A stretch of 64,000 nucleotides of DNA, taken from contig NZ_AP018786.1 in the NCBI RefSeq assembly GCF_003609995.1, forward strand, positions 1,808,001-1,872,000, given 5' to 3'. Position 1 is the stretch's first letter, and the number at the start of each line of letters is the position of its first letter. A program made the position numbers and the translations under genes. This stretch comes from Sutterella megalosphaeroides (GTDB taxonomy: Bacteria; Pseudomonadota; Gammaproteobacteria; Burkholderiales; Burkholderiaceae_F). Below the pieces are notes generated by a model. The model was not told the DNA's origin and ran no database searches. It saw only the letters and a list, made by a program, of their open reading frames with translations. Below, in pieces: positions 1 to 8,851 of the stretch.

Positions 1-367
1 TGCGCGTCAACTTCGGATCGCCCTTGCCTTGAGAGACCTTCATCATGTCTTCGTAGAAGGCGTCGACGCTGTCGGCGTCGTTTTTGCCCGCCTGGAACGA
101 GGTGTGAACACCGAGGAGAAAGCCTGCGGCGTAGATCGTGTTGCCCGCAGAAGTGGACATCTTTTCAAGGAGCGTCACTTTGAGACCGAGTTCCGCCGCA
201 CGTACGGCGCAACAAAGTCCGCCGCAGCCCGCACCGAGGATAATGAGATCCCGATCGGCCGAGGCCTTGGGCGAGGCGGCCATGACGGTTTCGACGGAAG
301 CGGCGGCACCGATGGCGCCCGCTGCCGCGGTCTTGAAGAATCCGCGACGGTTGGTGAGTTGACTCAT
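1..367 (-). CDS. Tat-exported FAD-dependent reductase, N-terminal part (runs off left edge)
   Basis: This is the first 122 residues of a flavoprotein of the fumarate reductase/succinate dehydrogenase flavoprotein superfamily. The ATG at 367 follows a GGAG ribosome site. The start MSQLTNRRGFFKTAAAG carries a twin-arginine signal, so the folded, FAD-loaded enzyme should be exported. A dinucleotide-binding motif GAGCGGLCCA follows near residue 48, then the LLEK strand and a GNT segment typical of the family. The active site lies beyond the window, so the substrate cannot be judged. It is 150 bp downstream of the flavoprotein at 518-2047 on the same strand and may share its transcript. The family call is firm; the reaction is unknown. 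Confidence 0.85.
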   Translation of the reverse strand, partial: MSQLTNRRGFFKTAAAGAIGAAASVETVMAASPKASADRDLIILGAGCGGLCCAVRAAELGLKVTLLEKMSTSAGNTIYAAGFLLGVHTSFQAGKNDADSVDAFYEDMMKVSQGKGDPKLTR

Positions 368-517
368 CTGTTTTCTCCTTGATCATTGAAAGGCTTGCGC
401 CTTGTTCGGCGTCCGCCGGGTGATGCTCGGCAGACGCTCTGTACGTTCATTTTGCGTCCGGACGTACGTTCCGGCGAGACGCCGCAGGGACTTGACCGGG
501 AGAAAAATTCGTGCTAA

Positions 518-2047
518 TCAGGGAGCTCTCGAAGATTCGGGCATTGCGGTCCGTCCTCCGGACGCGGCGCACCTGCCCGCGACGCGTCCCATCGTCAGTG
601 CCGCGCTCAGGCCGTTTCCGCCGATGCGATTCGCGCCGTGGAGGTTTCCGACAATCTCCCCCGCCGCAAAGAGCCCCGGAATAGGCCGCCCCTCGGCGTC
701 GAGTACGGCACCCTCGGCATCGATCGTTACGCCCCCCAGCGTGGAATGCACGTTGAGAACGACACGACTTCCCCAAAAGGGCGGCGTCACGATGGGTTTG
801 CACGCCACGCGCGCGCAGGAAGCCGTTTTCGAGCGCGTCATGTCGTTGTGAGCGTCGAGGCTCGCACGCAACTTCAAGGGGTCGAGCCCCAAAGCACGTG
901 CGAGCATCTCGGGCGTTGCCGCCCGTACGGCGTCCCCGGTTTCCAGTCCCCGGTAAATGGCCTTGCGACTCACCCGGTCGTAGGATTCGACGGCGGAGTC
1001 GTCGGTGACAACGAAGGCGCCGCCCCCGGGGGCGCTCAAAATGGCGGCCGAAAGCGACAGGCGCGAGCCCGCCGCATCCTTGAGGGCGCGACCGAACCCG
1101 TCGACGAGCACCGAACGACCGGCGTCGAGGTCGAGACGCACCTGAAAGTTCCGATTGCGTTTGGCGCCGGGTACGGTCTGCACGCACTCGAGATTCGTCA
1201 GACGCGCTCCGATGCGTCGGGCTTCAAGCATGACTTCGCCGGTACTGCCGGGGGCATTGTCCGAAGGAAGCTCCGCAAAGCCGGGAGCGAAGCGCCTCAA
1301 AAGCTCGGGATTCGCGCCGTAGCCGCCCGCAGCAAGCACCACGCCCCGGCGAGCGACGACACGCCTTGCCCTGCCCTGCTCATCCGTGAAAATCGCCCCC
1401 GTCACGCGACCGCTCGCTTCGTCGCGCAGGATCCTTTCGACCTTGGCATTCGTCATGATTTTTCCGCCCGATGCGAAAATCGCCTCGGAGAGCATTCTCA
1501 CGTAACTTGATCCTCGAGGCAGGAGCGGCTTGTGCCCGCGAGGCCATTCGGCCCCCCAGGTAGTCACCGTCTCGGGCAGGAAACGAATGCCGTGACGCTC
1601 CAACCAACGAAGCGTCGCGGGCGCTTCGGCGGTAAAGCGCCGTACGACCTCGGCATCGTTTCGACCCGCACCCGAGGCCATCGTCTGCTCGAAATGCCAG
1701 TCGATCGAATCGCGCACGCCCATCGCTTGTTGTCGCTGCGGGTCGGCGGCATTGAAAAGCCCGCTCGCAATGAGCGTGTTTCCGCCGATCGCGGCTTGCT
1801 TCTCAAGAATGACGACCTCGACGCCCGCTTCGAGTGCGCTCAGCCCTGCAGCAAGGCCGGCGCCGCCCGCCCCCACGACGAGTACGTCCGTGACTTCGGT
1901 TTCGGGTTCGAAGCCGAGCCATTGCGCGACGGTTTCGAGCGGGCCCGCCGACGCGAGTTCGGGCGCGAACGCGTACGCGCCCGACAGCATCAAGACGTGT
2001 CGACGCAACGTGTTCGGCATGACCTTTGTTTTCATCTTGACCGTCAC
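518..2047 (-). CDS. FAD-dependent reductase, fumarate/urocanate reductase superfamily
   Basis: A 509-residue flavoprotein. The Rossmann motif VLVVGAGGAGLAAG starts near residue 55, and the family C-terminal signatures NVHSTLGGV and LHGANRIGGNG are present. These line the FAD and substrate cleft in fumarate reductases. The residue before TxGG is Ser instead of the usual His, so fumarate may not be the substrate. The N-terminus (AYAFAPELASAG) looks like a signal segment, implying a periplasmic enzyme. There is no heme motif, so electrons must come from a separate carrier. Its start overlaps the response regulator stop by 4 nt (ATGA), placing it in an operon with the two-component system upstream. 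An alternative start is at 2035. Confidence 0.85.
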   Translation of the reverse strand: MTVKMKTKVMPNTLRRHVLMLSGAYAFAPELASAGPLETVAQWLGFEPETEVTDVLVVGAGGAGLAAGLSALEAGVEVVILEKQAAIGGNTLIASGLFNAADPQRQQAMGVRDSIDWHFEQTMASGAGRNDAEVVRRFTAEAPATLRWLERHGIRFLPETVTTWGAEWPRGHKPLLPRGSSYVRMLSEAIFASGGKIMTNAKVERILRDEASGRVTGAIFTDEQGRARRVVARRGVVLAAGGYGANPELLRRFAPGFAELPSDNAPGSTGEVMLEARRIGARLTNLECVQTVPGAKRNRNFQVRLDLDAGRSVLVDGFGRALKDAAGSRLSLSAAILSAPGGGAFVVTDDSAVESYDRVSRKAIYRGLETGDAVRAATPEMLARALGLDPLKLRASLDAHNDMTRSKTASCARVACKPIVTPPFWGSRVVLNVHSTLGGVTIDAEGAVLDAEGRPIPGLFAAGEIVGNLHGANRIGGNGLSAALTMGRVAGRCAASGGRTAMPESSRAP

Positions 2048-2715
2048 GATACGTTCTCCATGTCCGATCGAACGAGACGTTCGCGGTCCATTTCTTCCGA
2101 AAGACGTTCGCGCTCGGAAAGGAACGTCGCCAACTCCGCGGCATTGTGTATGCCGAGCTTCGCAAAGAGCGCGCCGCGTCGCGTTTTGACGGTCTCTTCC
2201 GTAAGACCCAAAACTCGAGCGACCTCACGATTGGAAAGCCCCTTCGCGACGAGCAACGCCGTTTCGCTTTCCGCCGGGGACAGTCTCGACCATTCGGCGT
2301 CGTTTTCGCACCAGGCCCGCAGGACGGCCCGACGGTACGCGTGCTTGGCGCAGGCGGATCGCAAAACGTCGACGAGTTTCTCGGGGTGAGGGGGCTTCAC
2401 GAGAAAGTCGAACGCGCCCGCCTTCACGCAACTCATGGCCATTTCGACGTTCCCGTGCGCACTCAGGAAGACTACGGGGAGGTCGCTCGCTCGGGCATTG
2501 AGTTCGGTTTGAAGTTCGAGTCCGGTCATCTCCGGCATGCGCACATCAAGAAGCAGACACCCTTCCCGCTCCGGATCGTCGTAGGCGAGAAACTGTACGG
2601 CACTTTCGTAGTGACGGACCTGCAAGCCGGCCACTTCAAGCACGAACGTGAGCGATGCGGCAACGGTCAGGTCGTCGTCAACAAGACGAACAAGCGGCGG
2701 AGTCGTGTTTTTCAT
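2044..2715 (-). CDS. TtrR/FixJ-type response regulator with LuxR DNA-binding domain
   Basis: A 223-residue two-component regulator. The receiver domain spans about residues 8-125, with acidic DDD at 13-15, phospho-acceptor Asp57 in LLLDVRMPEM, and the conserved Lys in FLVKP near 107. A LuxR-type helix-turn-helix occupies about 150-212 (GLSNREVARVLGLTEETVKTR). It overlaps both neighbours by 4 nt: the sensor kinase stop upstream and the flavoprotein start downstream. This indicates translational coupling. The likely role is to switch on the adjacent reductase genes when the cognate kinase senses their substrate. The FixJ/TtrR class is clear; the signal is inferred. Confidence 0.88.
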   Translation of the reverse strand: MKNTTPPLVRLVDDDLTVAASLTFVLEVAGLQVRHYESAVQFLAYDDPEREGCLLLDVRMPEMTGLELQTELNARASDLPVVFLSAHGNVEMAMSCVKAGAFDFLVKPPHPEKLVDVLRSACAKHAYRRAVLRAWCENDAEWSRLSPAESETALLVAKGLSNREVARVLGLTEETVKTRRGALFAKLGIHNAAELATFLSERERLSEEMDRERLVRSDMENVS

Positions 2716-4607
2716 GCGAAATCCCTGTTCAAGTTGCGGGTTGACGGGGTCGATGCGGCGTCAGGTGTTGCGAGCGGCAGCGTGAGCGTCGCTCGCAGGC
2801 CTTGCGGCTGACGGCGATCGAACGCAAGGTGACCTCGGTGCGCCTCCGCAATCGAGACGGCGATGGCCAGACCGAGGCCGAGTCCTTCCTTCTTGGAGCT
2901 CGCGTGGGGCTTCCCCAGGTTGCCGAAGACGTCATCGGAGAGCGCCTCGCCGTTGTCTTCCACGGTGACGAGCGCACGGTCGCCGTCCGCTCGGAGCGTA
3001 ACTTCAAGCCTCCCGTCCGCGGGATTCGTCCGTTCGACGGCCTCAAGCGCGTTTTTGATGAGGTTGACGAGCACGAGCTCGATTTCGAGGGCGTCGACAT
3101 CGACCCAAACCGGTGTGTCGGGTTGACGGCGTTCGATCAAAACGGAGGACTTCATGGCGCCGGCGTGTTGCATGGCGCACGAGAGAACCGAACACAAATC
3201 CGTTCGCTCCGGCACGGGCATCTGGCGCTTCGCGGACTGTCGTACGCGCTCGACGATGTCGGCCGCAAGATAGGCGGCCTCCAGCGAACGATCGATGGGA
3301 AAGGCTTCGCGCGCGGGATCGAACGTACCCTGCTCGCGCAACATCTTGATCCCCGTAAGGTAGTTGACGATCGCGGTGAGGGGTTGCTTGAGCTCGTGTG
3401 CGAACATCGCGGAGAGTTGTGCGACCATCCCGGCACGCTCGAGGTTGGCGAGCGCCTGACGGCTCGCGCGCAAGGCTTCAGCGGCAGCCTCGCGACGGTG
3501 CGATTCACGCGTGAGTTCTCTCGTCCGACGTCGCACCAACAAGTTGACGCGTACGACATGTACGGCGAGGATGAGAAGCGCCGCCGCCAGGGCCGCAAGC
3601 GGCACCTTGTACCGCTCGACGAGGGCCGACGGCGACATGTCCCGCAGATACGCCCAGGGGCCGAGTTGCAGACGCTCCATCAGTTCCAAAACGCGCTGAC
3701 GGTTGTTGTTCGACACCCAGTCGTAGCCGCGTCGGTCGGGCGGCGCCGTGAGTACGGCCACTGTTACGTCGCGCACGACGTCGGGATGTGCGTTCGGAAG
3801 CGACGCGAGCATCATGTCGGGAAAGAGTTCGGTCGAGCGTTTGCAGCCCCCCGCACCGACGGGCGGTTGCTCGTTCACGACGCGGAGAGCCTGCGGATCG
3901 ATCGCACCCGCCGCAACGGCCTCTTCCAAGGCGCAGGTGGAAAGGATGGCCGCTTCGGTTTGGCCCGAGAGCACCATCGTAGCGGCATCGGGAACGTTCC
4001 ACTCGGTGAAGAGCACTTCGGAGAAAAAGTGCTCGGGGTCGAACCCCGCTCGTGCGATTTCGTTCATCGGGACGAGCCAGCCTTCGAAGGCGGCGGGACT
4101 CGTGGTGGCGACGCTGCGTCCCTTGAGGTCCTCGAGTGTTCGGACGGGGCTCTTTGCAGGCACGACGAAGACGGCGCCGATCGTGCGATCGACGTTCGCG
4201 CTTCCGGCAACCCTTCGTGTGGCGATCTCCTCGAGGCCGAGCGCGTCAAAGCGCACGGCGTCCCCGCTCGAAAGAATCAAAAAAGTATTGGGCTTGAACT
4301 CAACGCGTTCGAGATCCGTCCCGCGAGCAAATTCGAAGGTTCTCACCTCGTACTGCGGGAGCTTCGCACGCAACGCTTCGACAAGCGGCACGAAGCTGTA
4401 CATGTAGAAGTCGGGCGTGAACGTGTCGACGAGCCCGATCGTGATGACCGGACGCCCCGGAGACGATTCGTCCCGGGCATCCCTCTCGGCTTCTGGGGCC
4501 GCAGCCGAAGTCCGACTCTCGGCCGGCACGGCAAGCACAAGCCCGAGCGCTACGGAGAGCGTAACGAAGAGAGCCCGCAAACAAAGCGGTGGAGTGCGTT
4601 GGGACAT
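2712..4607 (-). CDS. TtrS-like sensor histidine kinase with PhnD-like periplasmic sensor
   Basis: A 631-residue membrane kinase. The start MSQRTPPL at 4607 gives a normal signal peptide; an upstream in-frame start at 4838 would add 77 residues of non-family sequence. A PhnD/ABC-binding-protein-like periplasmic domain (about 40-310) opens with ITIGLVDTFTPDFYMYSF. A single transmembrane helix lies near 337-358. The kinase core has the H-box FAHELKQPLTAIVNYL (His near 403), N-box NLIKNALEAVE, and G-boxes VEDNG and GLGLGLAIA. This layout matches the tetrathionate sensor TtrS. No tetrathionate reductase genes are present; the operon instead carries flavoprotein reductases, so the ligand is probably an organic electron acceptor (inference). 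Confidence 0.85.
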   Translation of the reverse strand: MSQRTPPLCLRALFVTLSVALGLVLAVPAESRTSAAAPEAERDARDESSPGRPVITIGLVDTFTPDFYMYSFVPLVEALRAKLPQYEVRTFEFARGTDLERVEFKPNTFLILSSGDAVRFDALGLEEIATRRVAGSANVDRTIGAVFVVPAKSPVRTLEDLKGRSVATTSPAAFEGWLVPMNEIARAGFDPEHFFSEVLFTEWNVPDAATMVLSGQTEAAILSTCALEEAVAAGAIDPQALRVVNEQPPVGAGGCKRSTELFPDMMLASLPNAHPDVVRDVTVAVLTAPPDRRGYDWVSNNNRQRVLELMERLQLGPWAYLRDMSPSALVERYKVPLAALAAALLILAVHVVRVNLLVRRRTRELTRESHRREAAAEALRASRQALANLERAGMVAQLSAMFAHELKQPLTAIVNYLTGIKMLREQGTFDPAREAFPIDRSLEAAYLAADIVERVRQSAKRQMPVPERTDLCSVLSCAMQHAGAMKSSVLIERRQPDTPVWVDVDALEIELVLVNLIKNALEAVERTNPADGRLEVTLRADGDRALVTVEDNGEALSDDVFGNLGKPHASSKKEGLGLGLAIAVSIAEAHRGHLAFDRRQPQGLRATLTLPLATPDAASTPSTRNLNRDFA

Positions 4608-4696
4608 GCGGGACGGTGCGAACAAAATTTCGAATTCAAGGGGCGCAGGGCGGACGGATTCGACGGAACATTTTAAGCCGAGCATGTCGCCCGCGA

Positions 4697-4732
4697 AAAA
4701 GGCCGCTCTCCCGGCGGGAAAAACGGCCTTTT
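4697..4732 (-). terminator. intrinsic terminator between flavoprotein and sensor-kinase operons
   Basis: The 9-bp stem AAAAGGCCG / CGGCCTTTT surrounds an 18-nt loop. It lies just past the stop of the 4860-6350 flavoprotein and before the sensor kinase start, so the kinase operon probably has its own promoter. The flanking A and T runs make it potentially bidirectional. Confidence 0.6.
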
Positions 4733-4859
4733 GATCAAAGTCGGACACCCCGGCCCGAACGCGTTTTGAGCGACTGTCAGGCGACCGTCGGGCGCCCGCC
4801 GTCGCGCACGGTTCCGAGGCGCTGTTGGCTGAAAACAAAGCAGGCTGACGCCCAGCGGC

Positions 4860-6350
4860 TTATTTTTCCTCAGCCGCGTACCCGCCCGCGATGCGGCCCG
4901 ACGTGTAGGCGATGCCGAGACCCGTACCCGACGTATAGACGCGACCGTAGTACGGACGATTCTGAACTTCGCCGCCCGCGTAGAGACCCTTCACGGGCGA
5001 GCCGTCGGCGCGAACGACCTGGAACTTGTCGTTCACCTTGACGCCGCCCATCGTTCCGCCCGTCTGCGGCACGACGCGCACCGCATAGAAGGGCGCCTTG
5101 AGGAAAGGCTTCAGGTAGGTCTTGGGCTTCTTGAACGCCTTGTCGTCGCCCGTTTCGCACGCTTCGTTGTAGGCGTCCATCGTGCGCTTCAGGGCTTCGG
5201 GCGGAACCCCCATCTTTCGGGCGAGCTCTTCCCAGGTGTTGGCACCGACCGCAAGCTCGGCGTCCGGATAGTCGACGAGCACCTTCACCTTTTCGGCGTC
5301 CGCACTGTCGACGATCGCCCAAGCCTTTTCCTGCTCGGCCACGTAGTCGGTCAAGTACGGGAGATTTTCGTTAACGAAGCGCTCGCCCTTCTGGTTCACG
5401 AACACGCGGTCCTTGTACTTGTCCTTCGTCGTAAAGGTCTTCGTGAGTTCGGACTTAAGGCTGTTGACGTAGAGCCCGATCACCCAGGCGTCGTCGTACA
5501 TGACGCCGCCCGCCTTGACGGCCATGCGAATCCCGTCACCCGTAGCGCCGACCGTTGCGACCGAGAGGTCCGCAAAGGGCGCGTACTGCGGAACGAACTT
5601 CGCGAGCATCTCCTTGTTGTGCGCGAACCCGCCGGTCGCAAGCACCACGGCTTTGGCGGAGACTTCGTAGCGGGTCGTTTTGTTGTGCGCGGTTACGCCG
5701 ACCACAGCACCGTCCTTCACGACGAGGTCGTCGACGGGGGTCGCCGTACGAATGTCGACGCCCAACTTGTCCGTATAGGTCTTGAGCGACTCGATCACGA
5801 ACCGCCCGCCCGCAGGCGACGAACCGCGACCCGAAGCGGGAACGGGCGACTTCAAGGGCGCGTGCGCGTAGCGCGGGCCGCCGTAGCCGAAGGGACGGGG
5901 CGACGCATATTGGTGGCCGACGTTCGTTTCGAGCCAATTGACCGTTTCCGTGAACTCATGCCCCATCCGATCGACGAGCTTCACGTCCGGAAAAGCGGGG
6001 TTGCCGCCCGGGAAGCTTCGCTTCTGGTCGTCGAGCCAGATCTTGATAAATCCTTCGGGCGTCGCGTCGGTGACGCCTTCCTTCTTTTGGAGGTTGGTCG
6101 ATCCCCCTGCAATCGCACCGCCCGCAAAGGCGGAGGAGCCGCCGATCATCGGCATCTTTTCGAAAACGATCACTTTCGCACCCTTTTCGGCAGCGGCCGC
6201 GGCGGCCGCCATCCCGGTGCCGCCCGCACCGACGACAACGACGTCGGCCGAGAGCGTTTCAAGGGGCAAGGTCGCCGGGTCGATCCCGGCTTGGGCGCAA
6301 AGCGCCATGAGCGAGACGCTCGCGGCGACGACGGTTTTTGCAATTCTCAT
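4860..6350 (-). CDS. Exported FAD-dependent reductase (496 aa)
   Basis: The ATG at 6350 follows a strong AAGGAG site and gives a Sec signal peptide (MRIAKTVVAASVSLMALCAQA). An upstream in-frame start at 6404 would hide that signal. The FAD motif VVVVGAGGTGMAA is at about 37-49. The family segment GERFVNEN is followed by LPYLTDY where fumarate reductases have the proton-donor Arg (RD), so the donor appears replaced. The C-terminal substrate loop reads GGTMGGVKV and the last FAD loop RVYTSGTGLGIAYTSG, not the GANRxGGN form. This points to a substrate other than fumarate. It lies 65 bp downstream of a porin on the same strand, and the two may form a uptake-plus-reduction operon. Confidence 0.85.
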   Translation of the reverse strand: MRIAKTVVAASVSLMALCAQAGIDPATLPLETLSADVVVVGAGGTGMAAAAAAAEKGAKVIVFEKMPMIGGSSAFAGGAIAGGSTNLQKKEGVTDATPEGFIKIWLDDQKRSFPGGNPAFPDVKLVDRMGHEFTETVNWLETNVGHQYASPRPFGYGGPRYAHAPLKSPVPASGRGSSPAGGRFVIESLKTYTDKLGVDIRTATPVDDLVVKDGAVVGVTAHNKTTRYEVSAKAVVLATGGFAHNKEMLAKFVPQYAPFADLSVATVGATGDGIRMAVKAGGVMYDDAWVIGLYVNSLKSELTKTFTTKDKYKDRVFVNQKGERFVNENLPYLTDYVAEQEKAWAIVDSADAEKVKVLVDYPDAELAVGANTWEELARKMGVPPEALKRTMDAYNEACETGDDKAFKKPKTYLKPFLKAPFYAVRVVPQTGGTMGGVKVNDKFQVVRADGSPVKGLYAGGEVQNRPYYGRVYTSGTGLGIAYTSGRIAGGYAAEEK

Positions 6351-6414
6351 CTTTTGTCTCCTTCTTTTCGTGCGGGGAATAAAGAGCCGAGTCGCCCCGC
6401 GCAACCCGATAAGT

Positions 6415-7593
6415 TTAGAACTTGTGCGTCAACCCGATCGATGCTTCGACGATGCCGTAGGTGTCGGAGCCTTCCCGCCTCACGTCGATTTCGTCGTTGG
6501 CGTAGGAAGCAACGCAGTAGATCGACGTACGCTTCGAGAGGAAGTATTCGTAGGCGGCCGAAGCGCCCCAACGCGTCGTTTTCTCGTCGAGTGCGTTTTC
6601 GTCGTTCGACGGGTCGCTTTCGAAGTACCCCGCGGCGAACTTCGCGTCGCCCCCGCCCGCCGGGATGTTGACACCCGTCGTAATCGAGAAGCCGTCCTGG
6701 TAGCGTGAGGCCGCCGCGTCGAAGGACCGGAAGACCTTCATCGCATCCGTTCGGGCGTTTTCGAAATACTGAGCGCCCGCGAAGAAGCGCAGCACGCCGA
6801 AGTCGTAACTCCCCGTTGCCGTAACCGTAAAGGCGTCGTCGTCATCCCGTGTCGTCGGTGTGTTGCCGTAGTCCCAGGTATCGAGAACGAGTGCCAGATT
6901 GAGAGCGTCCCGCTTGTAGGTCGCACCGATCGCGGCGAAGCGGTCGACGTGCGAGGAACCTTCTTCGAACTGAATGCCGTCGGTTGCGGCGTCGTAGTCC
7001 TTCTTGGTGTCGATTCCGAAGGAGTACTGCGCCGAAAATTGCAGGCCCGCATACTCGGGCGTGCGGTAGGTCACCGTGTTGTCAAAGCGCAGGTACCCGA
7101 AGAAGTAGTTGTTGTTCGCGACCGAATACGTTCCCCAGGACGTGCCGAAGGGCGTACCCCAACCGGTCAGCGCGTAGGTGCCCGCGCCCGACGAGAGTGC
7201 ACCCGTGCGACCAAAGGCGATTTCTCCGAGCGCCCCCTTCAGGTAAACCGTGCTTTGGCGCCCGAAGAGGCGGTTCGAGAACGTCATGGCACCGTCGTCG
7301 GGCGTGAAGCCCGATTCGAGCACGAACCCTGCTTCCCAACCGTTGCCGAGGTCTTCCGAGCCCTTGAGGCCCCAACGGGAACCCTTGTTGACGTTCGAGC
7401 GTAGCGAGAGCGCGCCTTCGGACGAGGAATCTGCCGTCCGGGCAGCAGAGCTCTCGGCATCAAGCGACGTGTGCGTATAGGACAGACCGAGGTCTACGTA
7501 GCCGTAGAGTTGAACGTCGGCGGCCGAAGCAGCGTTGGTGAAAAGACCGCCGGCCGCAAGGAGCGCGGCGTGAGCGATGATGGATTTCTTCAT
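6415..7593 (-). CDS. Outer-membrane general porin (Gram-negative porin family)
   Basis: A 392-residue trimeric-porin-type protein. The signal peptide is MKKSIIAHAALLAAGGLFTNAASA, followed by DVQLYGYVDLGLSYTHT, the typical first beta strand. Alternating strands run throughout with the family segment RWGLKGSEDLGNGW. It ends in IGLTHKF, with the C-terminal Phe used by the BAM complex. It is followed by a flavoprotein reductase, suggesting a role in admitting that substrate. Its 5' leader (7600-7790) is a repeat that is also found upstream of the gene at 38660. Confidence 0.9.
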   Translation of the reverse strand: MKKSIIAHAALLAAGGLFTNAASAADVQLYGYVDLGLSYTHTSLDAESSAARTADSSSEGALSLRSNVNKGSRWGLKGSEDLGNGWEAGFVLESGFTPDDGAMTFSNRLFGRQSTVYLKGALGEIAFGRTGALSSGAGTYALTGWGTPFGTSWGTYSVANNNYFFGYLRFDNTVTYRTPEYAGLQFSAQYSFGIDTKKDYDAATDGIQFEEGSSHVDRFAAIGATYKRDALNLALVLDTWDYGNTPTTRDDDDAFTVTATGSYDFGVLRFFAGAQYFENARTDAMKVFRSFDAAASRYQDGFSITTGVNIPAGGGDAKFAAGYFESDPSNDENALDEKTTRWGASAAYEYFLSKRTSIYCVASYANDEIDVRREGSDTYGIVEASIGLTHKF

Positions 7594-7600
7594 GGAAATA

Positions 7601-7782
7601 CCTCAGGAAACCCCCGTCTTCGGACAGGGGGAGAAATGGCGTGCGGGGCGAAGCCACGCACACCCGCATCCGTCGTTGTAGGAAAGCAGTCGGCAATGAC
7701 GCCACCCGATACCTTGAATGACGCCCTCGGGCGTCTGAATGTTGAAGCGGCCCGACGCACGGCACGGTCGGCGCGATGCGCG
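7601..7782 (-). repeat. Conserved 5' leader repeat, copy A (upstream of porin)
   Basis: Read on the minus strand, about 180 bp directly before the porin start match the plus strand at 38478-38659 with high identity by eye. They share the boxes GTGCGTCGGG, TTCAACATTC, GGCGTCATTCA, ACGACGGAT and GGTTTCCTGAGGTAT. The last box holds the stop codon of an open leader frame and the GAGG ribosome site. A hairpin closes just before that site (CCCC...GGGG at 7613-7632). The leader frame reads ...WRHCRLLSYNDG... and stops at the TGA overlapping the ribosome site, so coupled translation of a leader peptide or an RNA regulator are both possible. Confidence 0.7.
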
Positions 7783-7833
7783 CGGACGGCATCGAATCGC
7801 AGCCGGTCCGAGCGTGGGAAAAGACTGCAAAAC

Positions 7834-7867
7834 GGGCGGCCCGATGCGCGGTGTCATCGAGCCGCCC
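7834..7867 (-). terminator. Candidate terminator after amidohydrolase gene
   Basis: A 7-bp GC stem GGGCGGC / GCCGCCC with a 20-nt loop, followed on the minus strand by GTTTTG. It lies 30 bp past the amidohydrolase stop and separates it from the porin leader. The T tract is short, so confidence is moderate. Confidence 0.45.
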
Positions 7868-7897
7868 TTGTCGTTTGCGTTCGCGTTCGAGCGACCG

Positions 7898-8851
7898 TCA
7901 GAGTTCAATGCCGAAGAGCGCCTGCGCGTTCTTGTACATGACCTTTTCGTAGACGGCACGGTTCGGGATCAGCTTTTCGTAGCGCCCGACCGTTTCTTTG
8001 AAGGGAAGGAGCGGATAGGCCGAACCGAAGAGGAAGCGGTCCTGCAGGAAGCCGTTCGCCGCATCGACGTACTCGCGCCAGCCCGGGACGCCGCCGAACA
8101 TGTACATGTCGCCCGCGAGATAGACGTTCGGGTACCAGTAGCACACGCCGAGGATTTCTTGCACGTGCGGCCAACCGCCGTGCGCCATGTAGAACTTGCA
8201 CTTCGGGAAGGCGGCGGCAATGTCCGCAACCGCCGCATGGTCCGTCGAACGAATGAGGTTGGGCGAATTGTTCCCGCCCGTCATGATGGCGACCGTCAGG
8301 CCCTTTTCGGCGCAGAGGTCGTAGACCGGATAGAGCTTCGGGTCGTTGGGCATGGTCGAAACTTTGGCGCGGCCGGGCTCGATGTAGACGCCCTTGAGCG
8401 GGCCGTTCACCGCGTACTTTTCGACGAGCTCCATGTTTTTGTCGATCGGATCCGACGCGTCGAGCGTGCAAAGCGACCGAATGCGACCGTTGAAATGCTC
8501 CTGCATCTTCACGAGGCTCTCGTTCGGGATGTTGCGCTTCATGGCAAGGCCCATCGTGATCCCGGCCTCGTCCATTTCCTTCAGCATCAACTCTTCCGAT
8601 TCCTTCGCGACGGAGGGAGGCATCGTCCAACCGGTGCGGGCGTAGGCCGAGCCCGATTTCGCTGCGGGGAAGGTCTTCAGGAATTCACCCCAACGCGGAC
8701 GAAGGCGCGCGTCGATGACGGGACACGTGGGCTTTTTGAAAACGAAGGGCTCTTCGCTGTCCCACGGCACCATCTGAGCGCGAGCCGTGGTCGTCAAGCC
8801 CGCACCGACCGCAAGACCGAGACCGGTCCCCAGGAACGTACGTCGATTCAT
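7898..8851 (-). CDS. Tat-exported amidohydrolase-family (Amidohydro_2-like) protein
   Basis: A 317-residue TIM-barrel hydrolase-like protein. The ATG at 8851 follows AAAGGAG and gives the Tat signal MNRRTFLGTGLGLAVGAG; a longer in-frame reading to 8947 adds no sensible signal. Family landmarks are PVIDARLRPRW near the first strand, FYMAHGG in the middle and FLFGSAYPLLPF near the end. The usual metal ligands are missing: the first strand has DARLR instead of DxHxH, and GSAYP replaces GSDYP. It may use different chemistry or be non-catalytic. It is divergent from the flavoprotein reductase at 9302 and may act on the same compound class (inference). Confidence 0.75.
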   Translation of the reverse strand: MNRRTFLGTGLGLAVGAGLTTTARAQMVPWDSEEPFVFKKPTCPVIDARLRPRWGEFLKTFPAAKSGSAYARTGWTMPPSVAKESEELMLKEMDEAGITMGLAMKRNIPNESLVKMQEHFNGRIRSLCTLDASDPIDKNMELVEKYAVNGPLKGVYIEPGRAKVSTMPNDPKLYPVYDLCAEKGLTVAIMTGGNNSPNLIRSTDHAAVADIAAAFPKCKFYMAHGGWPHVQEILGVCYWYPNVYLAGDMYMFGGVPGWREYVDAANGFLQDRFLFGSAYPLLPFKETVGRYEKLIPNRAVYEKVMYKNAQALFGIEL

